A model generated the notes under the pieces. The model ran no database searches and was not told the DNA's origin. It saw nothing but the letters and a program-made list of their open reading frames with translations. DNA of 64,000 nucleotides from positions 930,001-994,000 of the forward strand of contig JAZGUH010000027.1 of assembly GCA_037893225.1 (NCBI GenBank), read 5' to 3'. Below are positions 11,101 through 21,508 of the stretch, in pieces. Positions within the stretch are counted from its first letter, which is position 1, and each line of letters begins with the position of its first letter. The translations under genes were made by a program, and so were the position numbers. Origin of the DNA: Hippasteria phrygiana (lineage: Eukaryota > Echinodermata > Asteroidea > Valvatida > Goniasteridae).

Positions 11101-14100
11101 TTTTTATGTTTCTTTTACAAAAACACAAAATTTCCGGGTAACAGGTCGTCGAAATAGTTTAACAGTGAAGATTATCCCAAAATATAGGCCATCCATGAGC
11201 TAGTGTATGGACGAGCTGACCCCACACATTTATTACAAGCGCTCCCAATAGGCCTACATAGTCTCCAAAATAGACGGAGCAAACCGGTTACCATCAACGA
11301 TTCCCACCAATAAACTATGTACTCATTTACAGACCAATTATTATAGTATATAGACCTACATTACAGTAGGGTGATTAAAAACATAATCCTCTTGCCCTCC
11401 AATACTTCATAAGTTGACCACTCAATGAATTCTGTCTATTTATTCGTTTCCGTGTCTTGTTTTATTTAATGCTACATTCTTTTTTTTCGTAGTTTGCTTC
11501 CTCGTAATAGCCATATTTTCTTAGTTTATTCTTTGAGTTCTTGCATTTGTATTGAACTTTTATGGGATGACGTAAACCCAATCAAGTGTAAGTATAGTAT
11601 ACAGTATACCCTACTATAAGAAAAGTAATTTTAAAATACAATACCATAAGATATACAAAATATCAGAATATGAGTAACAAAAAGCAATAGAAGAAAAAAA
11701 CCTTAAATGCTATTTGTGCACATTTTGTCGAAAACGTTTTGTTACTTTGAACATTTTACTTTGCATGCCCTATTCAAATATTTATTTTTAGTTTGATTTG
11801 TTTTTGTTTTTCACATTATTTAGTCGTTTGCTTTTACATCGCTTCATATTCTGTTTTCGTGAGTTTTCATAGTATGTTTACTTTGATGTTTTGTTTTAGT
11901 TTTTACGTTAATCACATTAGCGTATATTTTACGATCTTACTTTTAATTTGTACTTTTTTCAATTTGACTTTTAGTTTTTGTTAGTTTTTTGGTTTTTTGG
12001 GGGGTAATTTCCTTTGTTTATTTCTAGTTTTGCATTTTATGTTTTAATTTTTTACGTGAACCTTTTGCACGCTTACTTTACGTTACATGGCTCACTTTGT
12101 ACTTCCCAGTCCGATGAAACAAAGAAATTTAGGAGCAACAATCTTAACGTAGACAGAAAACATCTTGTTTATACGAGTTTATTCCTTCCTTTCTTTGGCC
12201 TTGTATGGTCGTGTCACGTCACAATAACAAATAAAGGGATCATTTTGCTGGTAGCTCTTACGCAATGTTGTTTACACACACAGAAGTGTGTACATATAGC
12301 GGATAGGCCTACTCGTTAGAAAAGGTATGCTAAAGAACCGAGGTGATCGATTAAGCCAACACGTGTATAGAAGAATAGCTGAAAGTCGACTGAAAAATTC
12401 ACACTTTGTCCCTCACCTTGGACTTTTTTTTTTTATAACGAAACAAAGAAACTAATGTTATGATATGAATCGGTGAATGTTTCCATAACGCATCATGTAA
12501 ATTTGACAGACTGTACACAATGTTCTTCCATTTTAAAGAAAAAATATAGAAAGGACGATAAAGTTTGTAAAAAAAGAAAATAAATAAATAAATAAATACA
12601 TTTAGTTAAGTTTTATTTCAAAATGACGGTTAACAGAGTCCGTCATGGAGGTATATGTATACCTCATTAAGTCCGTCTATCCCTGCCTGTTTGCTTTGTG
12701 GACAATCACCAAGGCCATAGTTTAGCATTTGTGTTTGTACAATAATCGCACCGTCTATATTAGGTCGAGCAGGGTAATAATTTAATTGCCTAGCTGCCGA
12801 TTAAGGAATTACGTAAGCTCATCAGTTATTATAAACAAGTACGGCACGCTCAGCATAGGTAACCGTGGCTCTAGTGATCCTTGGACGAAACCATACACAA
12901 TGAAGGTTATACCTACCTCCATGGTTATACATACTTTTCCCACATTGGGTTATGGGGACATCCCGTAGGGTTCGTGTGCTTAAGGAAAATCTCTCTATAC
13001 TCAAACCCTGATAATTCTTTCGACCCAAAATTTTCAACATCAGCCTGATATGTATTTCTCTCCATTTTCTTTCATATAACCCTAACCCCAATTTACCTCT
13101 AGACCCCTGTACTGGACACCCAAAACGTTATGGGGACAGAAAATGTCCCCACAACTCGCTCAGATTTTTTCAAACAAAAGAAATTGTCCCCATAACGAGG
13201 TGTATGCGTGCTTTTATCTGGGGATTAAACTTTATCGAACCACCAAGGCTATCCAGCTCGGCATGTACATGATATGTATGTACAACACGGAGGGTGCAGA
13301 CTTGTAACGCAATACGGCCATACATAACAGTGAGCTATACGCGGTGTTTGTATCGCGTACGCAGCATCTACAGTTTTACTGTGGCCGGATATCCTCTGTG
13401 CATCTGGTATTGCAACTGATAAGATATGAGGAATATCGGTGCGACCAATTTGTGGGGCTGACCATCACTCCGGTCCTGACCATAATAGGACGTATGGGTT
13501 ATAACTTGCTCTCTGGAATTTACCGTGAATATCTCTGCAGTGTCGGACATATATGCTGCTCACCGGTGAGTGTTCCACTACCACAACTTTTAGGACAAAA
13601 CGTATGTTTTCATATTTTCAGCTACCACAGACATTATGATCGGTACAAACTGGTACATGTCTGCACACGTAAAACCCATTCGCGCGATTGCACAATAGAC
13701 TACGAAGGTGACGTGAGTCATTCCCAACAAATCTTGCGTGTTAATTGTTCCATTGCACATGCGGATATGTTCCCATTGCTCTGTGGCATCTTATTTCTGG
13801 GTTGATTCTTCACTTTGACGCTAAAAAGTCATTTCTAAAATTCCAATAACCTCAAAACTCATTCTTTAAATACGATTCCATAAAATTGTCTGTTGGCAAA
13901 TCATTGTCGAATTCGCTTACGCAACACCCCTCCCACGCGAATGGGGTTGATCTAACTTGCTCTACAAACAGACCCATTTTTATTTTAATTTTTCCCAGTT
14001 TTGTTTGGTAATTTTCAATAAAATATTTTTTTGTATTTTCTTTTTGTATTTTTGTAAATGTTCTTTTAAAGATTCCAACAATTCATATGCGGTTCTATTA

Positions 14101-14504
14101 AGATTTTTAGGCTCATCCATTCACATGTAGTCCTATGGAGATTTCCAGGCTCTCACAATTCATATGTGCTGTCCGGTAGAGATTTCTAGGTCCTATACTG
14201 TCTTATAGAGATTTTTAGCATCAGGCTCATGTAAATGAGTCCTCTAGAGATTCCTAGGTTCCTTTTGTTTTTCCTTTAATTATGCTAATGGTCCGCTAAA
14301 GATTCTTAGGTTCTGTCCTATTAAGATTCTTACGTCCTACGCTGTCCTGTCAAGATTTTTAGGTTTCTTATGTTTTTTCTGTTTTTTTTTATTTGTTTAA
14401 TATTTTTGTTTGATTTTATGCTAATGAGTCCCCTAAAGATTCTTAGGTGCCTTTTGTTTTTCCTGTTATTATGCTAATGAGTCCACTATAGACCCAACAC
14501 ACTA
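8119..14504 (-). repeat. Right arm of the giant inverted repeat
   Basis: This is the reverse complement of 221-6606 with at least one substitution (13987 against 738). It carries the mirror images of every sub-feature of the left arm: the inner array at about 9255-9505, the 9-bp repeat at about 10145-10235, and the outer array at about 14065-14470. No separate genes are seen. Confidence 0.9.
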
Positions 14505-14996
14505 TCATTATTTGGCGGCCTATATACGTGAAAACGGTCTTAACTCAATGGGTAAATATTAAGCAGTCTTTGAAAGGAGCTCAAGAGTGAGCACACATTT
14601 ATTGTTGCTTCTTTGCAGTCAATGGGGCACGCATTGAGCCTAACACCACACTGGGCCAAACGGGACAGTCCCGATTTCATAAAAACCGCGCTCACTTTTT
14701 TTATCAATGGAATGGTTATGGTTCAGTCTGGGTTCAGGGACACTCTTGACATTTCTAAAGGCAGTGCATACTGTCGCTTTTGTTGTGTGTATCACGTTTA
14801 ACTCTTGGAGTCTGCAGATTCGACTCAAGTTCTTGTCAAGTGCATTTGAAGAAAAAAAAGTTGTCTTCGTTGTCACTCAAATCATTTAAAATCATTAAGT
14901 GAAAACAATACTATAATACAAAAAAGATATGGAAAGTACCGTGCGCTGAGCAAGAGCATACCTATACAAACTTTGAGTTTAGACTAAGACAAACTG
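14505..14996. other. Right flank of palindrome, no gene seen
   Basis: This is AT-rich DNA starting with TCATTA (14505-14510), the repeat of the left-flank hexamer. Short open frames on both strands have no recognisable domains. Confidence 0.5.
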
Positions 14997-15709
14997 CACT
15001 GTAAAAGAATCCCCGTATTCTTTTTACGGTGAAGAGCATGTCAATATTCACTGTGAGTATAACCGTAAATGGGCTGCGCGTTACATTTTACGGGCAAACC
15101 CGCAAAAGACCGCTTACACGACCAATCAGAAATAAGAAAATTCGTGTTCCCAAAAGCCAGGTTAAATTGCAGTGTTTAGTCCAAAAATACGGGTACACTT
15201 TCTTGACCATATGTTTATTCAAACAATTCCACAATAACATTTTGATTGTTTACAAACATAGGTGAAGATTCTCATTACATCTCCTTAAATTCGTATTCAA
15301 ATATTGAAATTGTTCATGGGAAACCATGACTTTATTATGGCGAGATAAGCTGAATATAAAGCTAAAGCACGACATAATTCAGTTTGTAGTGTTTAGTAGA
15401 TTATCGTAGCGTTTGTACACTCGACCACAGTAATGTATAATCAGTTACTTCCGTTTAGTCTGGTTCCTACTTCATTCATTTCTGTTAATTTTCAGTTAAT
15501 TAATGGCAACCTAGCTTCCAGTACTACCATTTCCGTTTTTCTAAAAAAGAAAGATGCCCGTAGAAATGCCAGTATTTACAAACTTTTCACCGTAAAAGAT
15601 ATGGTTATTAGTAAATTTAAATATGGTTCGACCGTAAAAAAAAAACACGGTAGACGGGTGTGCACGCCTTTTCTATACCGTTAATTTTACAGGCATATTT
15701 TTTACAGTG
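14997..15709. mobile_element. Candidate MITE with CACTGTAAAA / TTTTACAGTG ends
   Basis: The left end reads CACTGTAAAA and the right end TTTTTTACAGTG, a 10-bp inverted repeat that then degenerates. CCGTAA words recur inside. I could not find a convincing target duplication, so the family is undefined. The internal open frame of 78 codons has no recognisable domain. Confidence 0.45.
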
Positions 15710-15829
15710 TGGGCTTGCTCACACAATCACCTGATCATGGGCCAGAATTCTTATACTTTCAGCTTTGTAGTAAAATCCTATTCAACTGTCGACTCTACAA
15801 AATAATTATTATTATTAGAAATCTCCTGG

Positions 15830-16044
15830 ATGCGGCAAATGGGCGACTCTTCCCGAAATAACCTTATTGGGGCGACACGAGTGTCGCCCTTTTAGAGCAC
15901 TTTCCCAACGCGCCTTACTAAAAAACACTCCAAAGGGGCGACTTTCACAATAGGGCGACACCAAATTGTCGCCCTATTCGACCAGGTCACCCTAACCCAC
16001 TCTTTTCCAGGATTATGTGTCGCCCTATCCGGCAATTGAGGAAA

Positions 16045-16045
<1 letters not shown>
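15830..16045. repeat. MITE-like block of GGGCGACA/TGTCGCCC hairpins
   Basis: It contains a near-perfect 20-nt hairpin at 15870-15889 (GGGCGACAC, GA, GTGTCGCCC) and a second at 15950-15977 (ATAGGGCGACA, 6-nt loop, TGTCGCCCTAT). Single GGGCGAC words lie on the left and TGTCGCCC on the right, and the two outer borders are roughly inverted copies (TCCTGG.../...AATTGAGGA). No coding capacity. Confidence 0.5.
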
Positions 16046-16075
<30 letters not shown>

Positions 16076-16115
16076 TAATTATTATTATTATTATTATCAT
16101 TCTTATTACTTGGTT
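16045..16115. repeat. (ATT)n microsatellite
   Basis: About twenty ATT triplets are interrupted by TCTA and TATC. Confidence 0.9.
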
Positions 16116-16439
16116 GAGACGTCTCACAATAACTCCTTTCAACGATGAATATAACACGTATAACACTGTGAAAGTAGCGTTTAGCGTTTGAACGGCAACG
16201 CATGCATGCTGTTGAATGCGTCACATGCAGGATTTTCTTTTTATAATTTTTGGGTGAAAGGTGAAAGTAAAAGGCTGCCTCCACTACAGTTAAAGAAAGG
16301 ATAAGAAGCTGTAGAGTCAGCCCTCCGTCACGTGACTTTGGAACAGACAGAAGCTATTTCCTTTCGCCGCGTTTAAGTTACAATTTTATCACGGTTTGAA
16401 AAGCATGTTCATGCATGCGTACAATATGGCAAAACCTGT

Positions 16440-16520
16440 GAGAAGCATGGGCGTCGCGAGGGGGGGAGCAAGGGGGGGGGGGCACCCCCCCCCCCCCCCC
16501 CGGAAATAAAAAAAAAAGAG
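16440..16520. repeat. Poly(G)/poly(C) block, probable transposon end
   Basis: A CATGGGCGTCGCGAGGGGGGG segment runs into G11, CA and then C18 before an A-rich stretch. Similar GGGCG-plus-poly(G) starts mark hAT-like elements elsewhere in this window (18916, 40285, 44117). No matching opposite end was found. Confidence 0.4.
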
Positions 16521-16867
16521 GAAACAAAATTATAAAAATAAATAAATAACGAAGAAGAAGACGAGGTGCGAAGTCAATGTCGTACTCAATTCAATGTATA
16601 TTTAAAACACTTGAAACCTGCTGAAAGGGGATTAAAATACGGCTATATAGCCTCGGTATCCCGGTCTTGAACAAAGCGTCGAGTGATGTCCAGCACCCCC
16701 TCCCCGTTCGATTTGTCCACGGCCGGTGATTTCTCTCTTTGCTACGTTCTGGTGAGTGTTTGTCCTCCTCTAGAAAAATCCTGGAGACCCCTATGGTGTG
16801 AAGATGGAACTCGCGTCGGGGATGACGTAAATTTGAAGGGAGATTTGTGTCCTTTCCGCAGTAGACG

Positions 16868-17000
16868 TGTATGAAGCACTGAATGGCCCAGTGCTTTCCG
16901 AGAGCATGTGTGAAGAAAAAATACAGGCTTACTCGGGTGGGACTCGAACCTACAACCTCCGTCTGCGTACTAGTACAGATGTGGGATTTTTGTATAAGCC
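16868..17000 (-). repeat. tRNA-derived SINE-like fragment
   Basis: On the minus strand GGTTCGAGTCC (16940-16950) is a perfect Pol III B-box inside a T-arm-like context. No good A-box is visible upstream. A short inverted repeat, AGCACTG...CAGTGCTT, lies at the 3' side (about 16875-16896). A full tRNA cloverleaf is not present. Confidence 0.45.
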
Positions 17001-17680
17001 CCGTTATACATATCTCACTCTCTGGAGTAAGAAGTGAGTCATGGTTGCGATTATAAGAATATTATGAGACACCTTCCTCCTCCTCCCCCTCCCCCCTCCT
17101 CCCCCTCCCCGGCCGCTACTAGACTCCACTCCACTCGCAACCCAAGCTGCAACCTTGCAATTGTTAGACTATCATTTTATTATTGTTATTATTATAATGT
17201 CCGAAGAATTCCAAAATTATCAAATAAAAAATTTAGTAAAACCTAATTTCAAGGTCACCGTGAAAAGAGTGTTTCTGCTTGTCATGGTTAAAGGAACTGA
17301 CTTGAAAAAAATCGAATTCCGGGATTCGGCTATTTCAGCGAGAGTCCCGCCTCGCGTGCCCGGGCTGGTCACGGTGCCAGCACGGCGCATTGATGCTGAT
17401 GATTCCTGCTCGCGCTGGGGAAACTTTGGAGAGCGGGAGCTCTTGTTTGCTTTCGTTTCGCTCTGTTTGTTCGTCACATTCAATCCAGTCCAACTTCCTA
17501 ATCAGACAAGGTCAGCCAGTGCGTTATGCTAGAGCGAAACAACGGAGGGCGTTACGTATCACACTCGGATGATCGCTGTCTGTCAACATTATCATTTTCT
17601 CGAAACAATCCAGTTATGACATAATCATAATAAAAATGCTCAATTGTTTTGTATTTCACTTTTCCAATTCTTGGGCGCAA
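17000..17680. other. Intergenic DNA upstream of IL-17-like gene 1
   Basis: It contains a CT-rich tract (about 17070-17112), a short ATT-rich stretch and otherwise no supported gene. Open frames on both strands overlap each other without domain evidence. Confidence 0.4.
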
Positions 17681-17686
17681 ACCTCC

Positions 17687-17697
17687 GGGAAATTTCC
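17687..17697 (+). promoter_or_regulatory. Consensus NF-kappaB/Rel site upstream of IL-17-like gene 1
   Basis: The bases read GGGAAATTTCC and contain the palindromic 10-mer GGAAATTTCC, which fits GGRRNNYYCC. The site is 114 bp upstream of a TATA box and 256 bp upstream of the predicted start codon. Rel control of cytokine genes is well known; use of this site is inference. Confidence 0.55.
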
Positions 17698-17810
17698 TCG
17701 AGGCAAAGTGGACAATGAGGACATTGTCTGGTAAGAATTACGCCCGAAGGTCCGTGTATGCGGTAATGCACCTAATGTCACTTTTAGATGATTGTCTCTG
17801 TCCAAAAAGC

Positions 17811-17816
17811 TATAAA
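17811..17816 (+). promoter_or_regulatory. TATA box of IL-17-like gene 1
   Basis: TATAAA lies 142 bp before the predicted ATG at 17953. No other ATG occurs between the expected transcription start (about 17840) and 17953, which supports the assignment. Confidence 0.55.
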
Positions 17817-17952
17817 TTCTTGAAATTACTGTCACTAATCATCGACAACTTGTTTATAGCGATCCACAATCTCTGCATCAACAGCAGTACAAGATTTTGG
17901 ACAGACAGATTTTCCTATTCTCGGCGAGTATCCCTCAGCAGAACACCTCAAC

Positions 17953-17961
17953 ATGAAGTTC
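17953..17961 (+). CDS. Predicted first coding exon of IL-17-like gene 1
   Basis: Nine coding bases (Met-Lys-Phe) precede a strong donor, GTAAGTATA. The phase matches exon 2. It lies downstream of a TATA box with no intervening ATG. An untranslated first exon with translation beginning at 19178 is the alternative. Confidence 0.5.
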
Positions 17962-19687
17962 GTAAGTATATGCGGTTGTACATGTTTGAAGGTTGCAAGT
18001 TGCAACACGAATTGTCAAGTTGCATTTGTAGCAAATTTCAACGATCTTTGCCCAAAGAAGCATTTGTTCCTCGCGGCTGTCTCTGTGCATATTAGTATTT
18101 GGCATGAAAACACCTAGCTTAAAAGTTAGTTACAACATTTGCAAACATAAAAGGAATACTGAATTATTAAGAAATTCCGTACTACACTGTAAGTAAATAG
18201 CAGTCTCAAGCATCCTGTGAAATCATAGCACCTGGTGTGCTGTCGTTTTCAAGAAAAGTGGAAATTTATATCGTTTTCCAACGATTGTCGGCCAACAATC
18301 GTTGGAAATATAGTCTTGTTTTCCCCGACCTGATAATTCCCTGACTCTATAAATTGCTCCGTTTTGTCTAAAGTAGGGTCAGGGAACCAGACTACTAGAA
18401 AAGCATTTTTTTCTCTCTGTTTCCCTAGCATCTATGCACACACAAATTCAAACAGGACAGTATTTGCTAGCACGCTATAAAATACTAACCCCCAAATTCA
18501 TCTATTTCTGCAAAATTACAGCAAAAGCAAATGTCGTATACTACCTTTAGGCCTAGACCTCACTTGCATATTTTTTACCATTTTCGATGGTATTTATACC
18601 AATCAAAATATGTGACATATACATGTATATTGGACTAATTTTGTTCAGTAAATGTGGTAAAAAAAATATATTCTCCTTCGCATTAGTTACCCCCCCCCTC
18701 CCCCCCCCCCAAAAAAAAATGGGTCATATTCATATGACCCGAAAAGTGCGCCGATTGTGCAGCAATCATCTTTGAGGTTAATGTCTTTGTTAACCTTGGG
18801 CAGGCTTAAGTAGACATTTTGTTCTTACATTGTTACATAATTCCAATGATGAAAACATACCTTAAAGATGGCCGCTACGCGTCAGGTGCGAATCGTGAAT
18901 GACGGTCATGGTATACAGGGGCGGATCTAGGTTTTCACTAAGGGGGGGGGGGGGGGTTACCTGAGGTGATTGGCCTACACACCCCAGCGTGCCGAATTTT
19001 CGACACCCGACACTGGTTATTTTAATTTTTTCTCAGCCCAAGGGGGGGGGGGGGGGGGTTTAAACCCCCAACCCCCCCCCCCCCCCCCCGTAGATCCGCC
19101 ACTGGTATAGACAAATTGTAACCCATCTTCGAGTGCAGGAACTTACTCTCACTTAGCATTCCATTCTCTCATTGCAGATGAAGATAGCAACCCTTCTCGT
19201 GATCCTTCTGATAAGCCGCAGCGCCATGGCTAATCCCATCAACGGTGGTACACCCTGTTCGTCTGCTCCCTTGAATCTCTTTCCGACCGACGAGACTGTC
19301 GACCCCTATTCATCTTCCCCGCTGCAGGGGGAGGAGGCCAACGTCACCTGCCCGTCCGGTGACCACGTCCAGCCCCATTGGACCAACAGCCGGGCGGCTT
19401 CCTGCCCGTGGAGCTATGTAACCGACTACAACGCCAATAGATTCCCCGCTACCCTAAACCAGGCCGTGTGTAGCTGTGACTCGCAGGGCTGTCTGGATCC
19501 CGACACGGCCCAGCCACGGCACGACCTCCAGTGTACTCCAGTGTTGTACCCGGTACCCGTTCTACGCCGGGGAGCGTGCGTCAATGGAGTGTCCGAGGTC
19601 GTGGAGGATTTAGAGAACGTGACCGTTGCGTGTGCTTGCCTGCGTCCGGTTACACACACCATACGCCCTGATGGTATCATAGGCTAA
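17953..19687 (+). CDS. IL-17-like cytokine gene 1 (two coding exons: 17953-17961, 19178-19687)
   Basis: This gene encodes a secreted cystine-knot cytokine of the IL-17 family. Exon 2 alone encodes 169 residues from the Met at 19178: a hydrophobic signal peptide (residues 1-18, Leu/Ile-rich, ending Ala-Met-Ala), a variable N-part, and the IL-17 domain from Cys76. Family hallmarks are Cys-Pro-Trp then Tyr-Val (76-81), Asn-Arg-Phe-Pro (87-90), Cys-Ser-Cys (98-100), Gly-Cys-Leu-Asp (104-107), a Val-Leu-Arg-Arg strand and a final Ala-Cys-Ala-Cys-Leu-Arg-Pro. Two Asn-Val-Thr glycosylation sites are present. A perfect acceptor (CTCTCATTGCAG) ends at 19177. The best first exon is ATG AAG TTC followed by GTAAGT at 17962, in phase 0, which adds three residues; exon 1 is less certain than exon 2. 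The intron holds two mobile elements (18123-18546 and 18916-19104). IL-17 receptors are the expected partners. Confidence 0.88.
18123..18546 (-). mobile_element. TTAA-family B non-autonomous transposon, copy 1 (in intron of IL-17-like gene 1)
   Basis: Ends are related to AGTTAGTATACAACATTTGC in inverted orientation. TTAA stands at 18119-18122 and a mutated TTAG at 18547-18550. The interior matches copies at 41483, 52140 and about 54750 in reverse. A strong hairpin (TTTCCAACGATTG...CAATCGTTGGAAA) lies near 18274-18308. Confidence 0.7.
18916..19104. mobile_element. 189-bp MITE with CAGGGGCGGATCTA ends
   Basis: The left end CAGGGGCGGATCTAG and right end TAGATCCGCCACTG are inverted repeats. GTATA flanks both sides (18911-18915 and 19105-19109). 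The interior is mostly poly(G) and poly(C). The end sequence is of the hAT-like CAGGGGCGG type; a full 8-bp duplication is not preserved. It sits 73 bp before the splice acceptor of IL-17-like gene 1. Confidence 0.7.
19178..19687 (+). CDS. Main exon of IL-17-like gene 1 (signal peptide plus IL-17 domain)
   Basis: An uninterrupted 169-codon frame ends at TAA 19685-19687. An earlier TTG at 19172 in the same frame lies inside the splice acceptor and is not a start. GC content is clearly higher than in surrounding DNA, as expected of a coding exon. Ten cysteines are present, including the set that forms the IL-17 cystine knot. Confidence 0.92.
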   Translation: MKIATLLVILLISRSAMANPINGGTPCSSAPLNLFPTDETVDPYSSSPLQGEEANVTCPSGDHVQPHWTNSRAASCPWSYVTDYNANRFPATLNQAVCSCDSQGCLDPDTAQPRHDLQCTPVLYPVPVLRRGACVNGVSEVVEDLENVTVACACLRPVTHTIRPDGIIG

Positions 19688-19917
19688 ACTGAGTTTAAAT
19701 CCCTCCTTAAACCGGTTAAGGATCCCTTAAACCAAGTCTTTTATCAATTCAACCAAGTTGGTAATATTTTGTTAACGATGTTGAGGATCAATTAAATGAG
19801 CGAATATTTGAATATGAATATTTGCATTTTTGCCTTAGAATATTTAGCGTGTATTCAAGAATTTGAGGGAAAAGTGGGTCATATAATATATTTAATTCAG
19901 TTTGAAAATTAAAATAT

Positions 19918-19933
19918 ATTTATTTATTTATTT
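19918..19933 (+). promoter_or_regulatory. AU-rich element in 3' region of IL-17-like gene 1
   Basis: The bases ATTTATTTATTTATTT give overlapping AUUUA pentamers and UUAUUUAUU nonamers 231 bp after the stop codon. Such class II AU-rich elements destabilise cytokine mRNAs in animals. That it lies in the mature 3' UTR is inference. Confidence 0.5.
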
Positions 19934-20940
19934 CATTAGATAAGATGTGATCATGTATTTGTTGCAATGTTCAGCTTTTTCAGTATTCTTGCAGTTTGTA
20001 GACATTCGGGTGCTGTCAGGTAAAGTTTACTTCCTGTGACATTTCTAAATAATATTTAATGTGAAACTTTAAGTGTGACTGGGACAATCAGTGGTATCTG
20101 CTCAAGTCTTACTGAGTGACTATTATTGTACAAGAAAAATTACCGAAACGACTATAGATCCAGGACTTCAAAAATGACTCTGCAGTTAAACACTTGTTCT
20201 GTTTAAACCAGCCATGGTATAGTATTTATCACTGTATGTGAGCAAGCTTACTCAATAATTGCCTAAACCCACGTCTACCTAAAATTATATCCTTTACTGG
20301 TAGAAGTTTACTGTAAAACGTTTATGTTACTTTGAGAAATTCTCGACTTGTTGGGGTTTCTTAATAAACCCGACGTTTAAAATCTTTCCTTTATTTTCGC
20401 AATGCCACTGGTAGAAAATTGAATTAGCTCGAAAATATCAGTTTGCACAAATTTGTCTGCACATAATAGAATGTAGAATGACAAATGTAAGAATTTGACA
20501 TTATGTATATACATCAACTTAAAACCCGAATCACGTTGATATATGAAACAATATTGCGTTATAAGCTAACGTTCAATTATTATACAACTGATATGTAATT
20601 CACAATGTGAAGTATAATATTCTTCCCAAAGGGCAAGACTTTAAATATTTATATAAAAAACTCAAACATTGTATTTTCATTCGTCAGGTCTAAGTGTAAC
20701 TGCATTTCATTAAAAATATTACTCTTGGGGATAGCTGCTTATGTTCACAACACGCTATTTATATTTCACTGAACTTCGCATCATGTTTCCTTACCTCTCT
20801 TATTTGAATAGTTTTGATATACGAAATATGTAATTAGCTTGTGTAATTGCCTATATTCTATTATATACTAATACCCAGATTTAAACAATTTAAAATTTAT
20901 TTTTTATATTAAAATATTAATTTTATAGTATTTATGAAGC

Positions 20941-20946
20941 AATAAA
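20941..20946 (+). terminator. Possible polyadenylation signal of IL-17-like gene 1
   Basis: AATAAA lies about 1.25 kb after the stop codon, at the end of a long AT-rich stretch and just before base composition changes. Another AATAAA occurs near 20363. Which is used cannot be read from sequence alone. Confidence 0.3.
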
Positions 20947-21164
20947 GGCAATGCAAAAGAGAAAATAACGTTAGCTGTTGTTTTGTGGCAGTTTGACACA
21001 AGAGAGGTTTCGCAGCGCACGGTAGAGACGACTATACGTTTAGTTTTCGTGACCTCATCAGTTTTTGCGCTTGTTCGACGTTTTCATCACTCATCCTAAA
21101 CGTAATCACCTTATTTACACGGATAGCGGTCGCACTACACGTAAGTAAGAAACGGATAAAGCCA

Positions 21165-21508
21165 ACGAACATTTTTACCAATTTTCGTTGCGTACCGTTT
21201 AGAGCTAATCGTCGGCGTATGCACTAACCGTGCGCTAACGCAACCTCTAATGCCTTGGAGGCCGGCCAATTAGGCTACAAAAGGCATTCGTCCTAAAATT
21301 GCTAGGGTTGGAAAGATCATTTAATAGTAGAATATAATAATGTACACGACCATCCATTGAATATGCGCCGTTTGTCTAAAAATCATTGACGAAAATAAAG
21401 TTGTTCCAAAAGTTCTGTTATAGTGTGATATGCAGCGTACGGATGTGTCAACTCGTAATTAAATCTGAAAAGACAAACGCGTAGTTTTTGTCCACAGGTA
21501 GGCATATT
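21165..21508 (+). repeat. 344-bp dispersed repeat, copy 1
   Basis: It is nearly identical to 27830-28174. It starts ACGAACATTTT and ends ATAGGCATATT-like sequence directly against a TTAA-family A element. No coding capacity; the class is unknown. Confidence 0.75.

Larger units (their letters stand above)
221..14504. mobile_element. Giant palindromic (foldback-type) element, 14.3 kb, 6.4-kb inverted arms
   Basis: Positions x and 14725-x are complementary over 6,386 bp per arm. All small ORFs in the left arm reappear at mirror coordinates on the other strand without any indel. The arms stop being complementary at 220/14505 outside and at 6607/8118 inside. One substitution was seen in the stretches I compared (738 against 13987). 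TCATTA is present on both sides (214-219 and 14505-14510), with one extra G at 220, so the element probably inserted with about a 6-bp target duplication. Outer termini read TAGTGTGTTGGGTC. No transposase or viral protein is recognisable in the arms, so the element is non-autonomous or decayed. Long-armed foldback elements with repetitive outer domains, such as the TU elements of sea urchin, are the nearest known concept. An IS3EU-like or Polinton-derived relic, or an assembly artefact, remains possible. Confidence 0.8.

Noticed and set aside
221..14504. Interpretation of the palindrome as a Polinton/Maverick
   Set aside because: The possible 6-bp duplication would fit, but no polymerase, integrase, protease or capsid gene is visible, and arms of 6.4 kb with almost no interior do not fit.
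16940..16950. Complete tRNA gene at the B-box near 16.94 kb (also at 23.86, 25.03 and 26.42 kb)
   Set aside because: Acceptor stems do not pair and the A-box is poor or missing at two of the sites; tRNA-derived SINEs explain them better.
19426..19680. 84-codon minus-strand frame inside IL-17-like gene 1
   Set aside because: Antisense shadow of a GC-rich coding exon.
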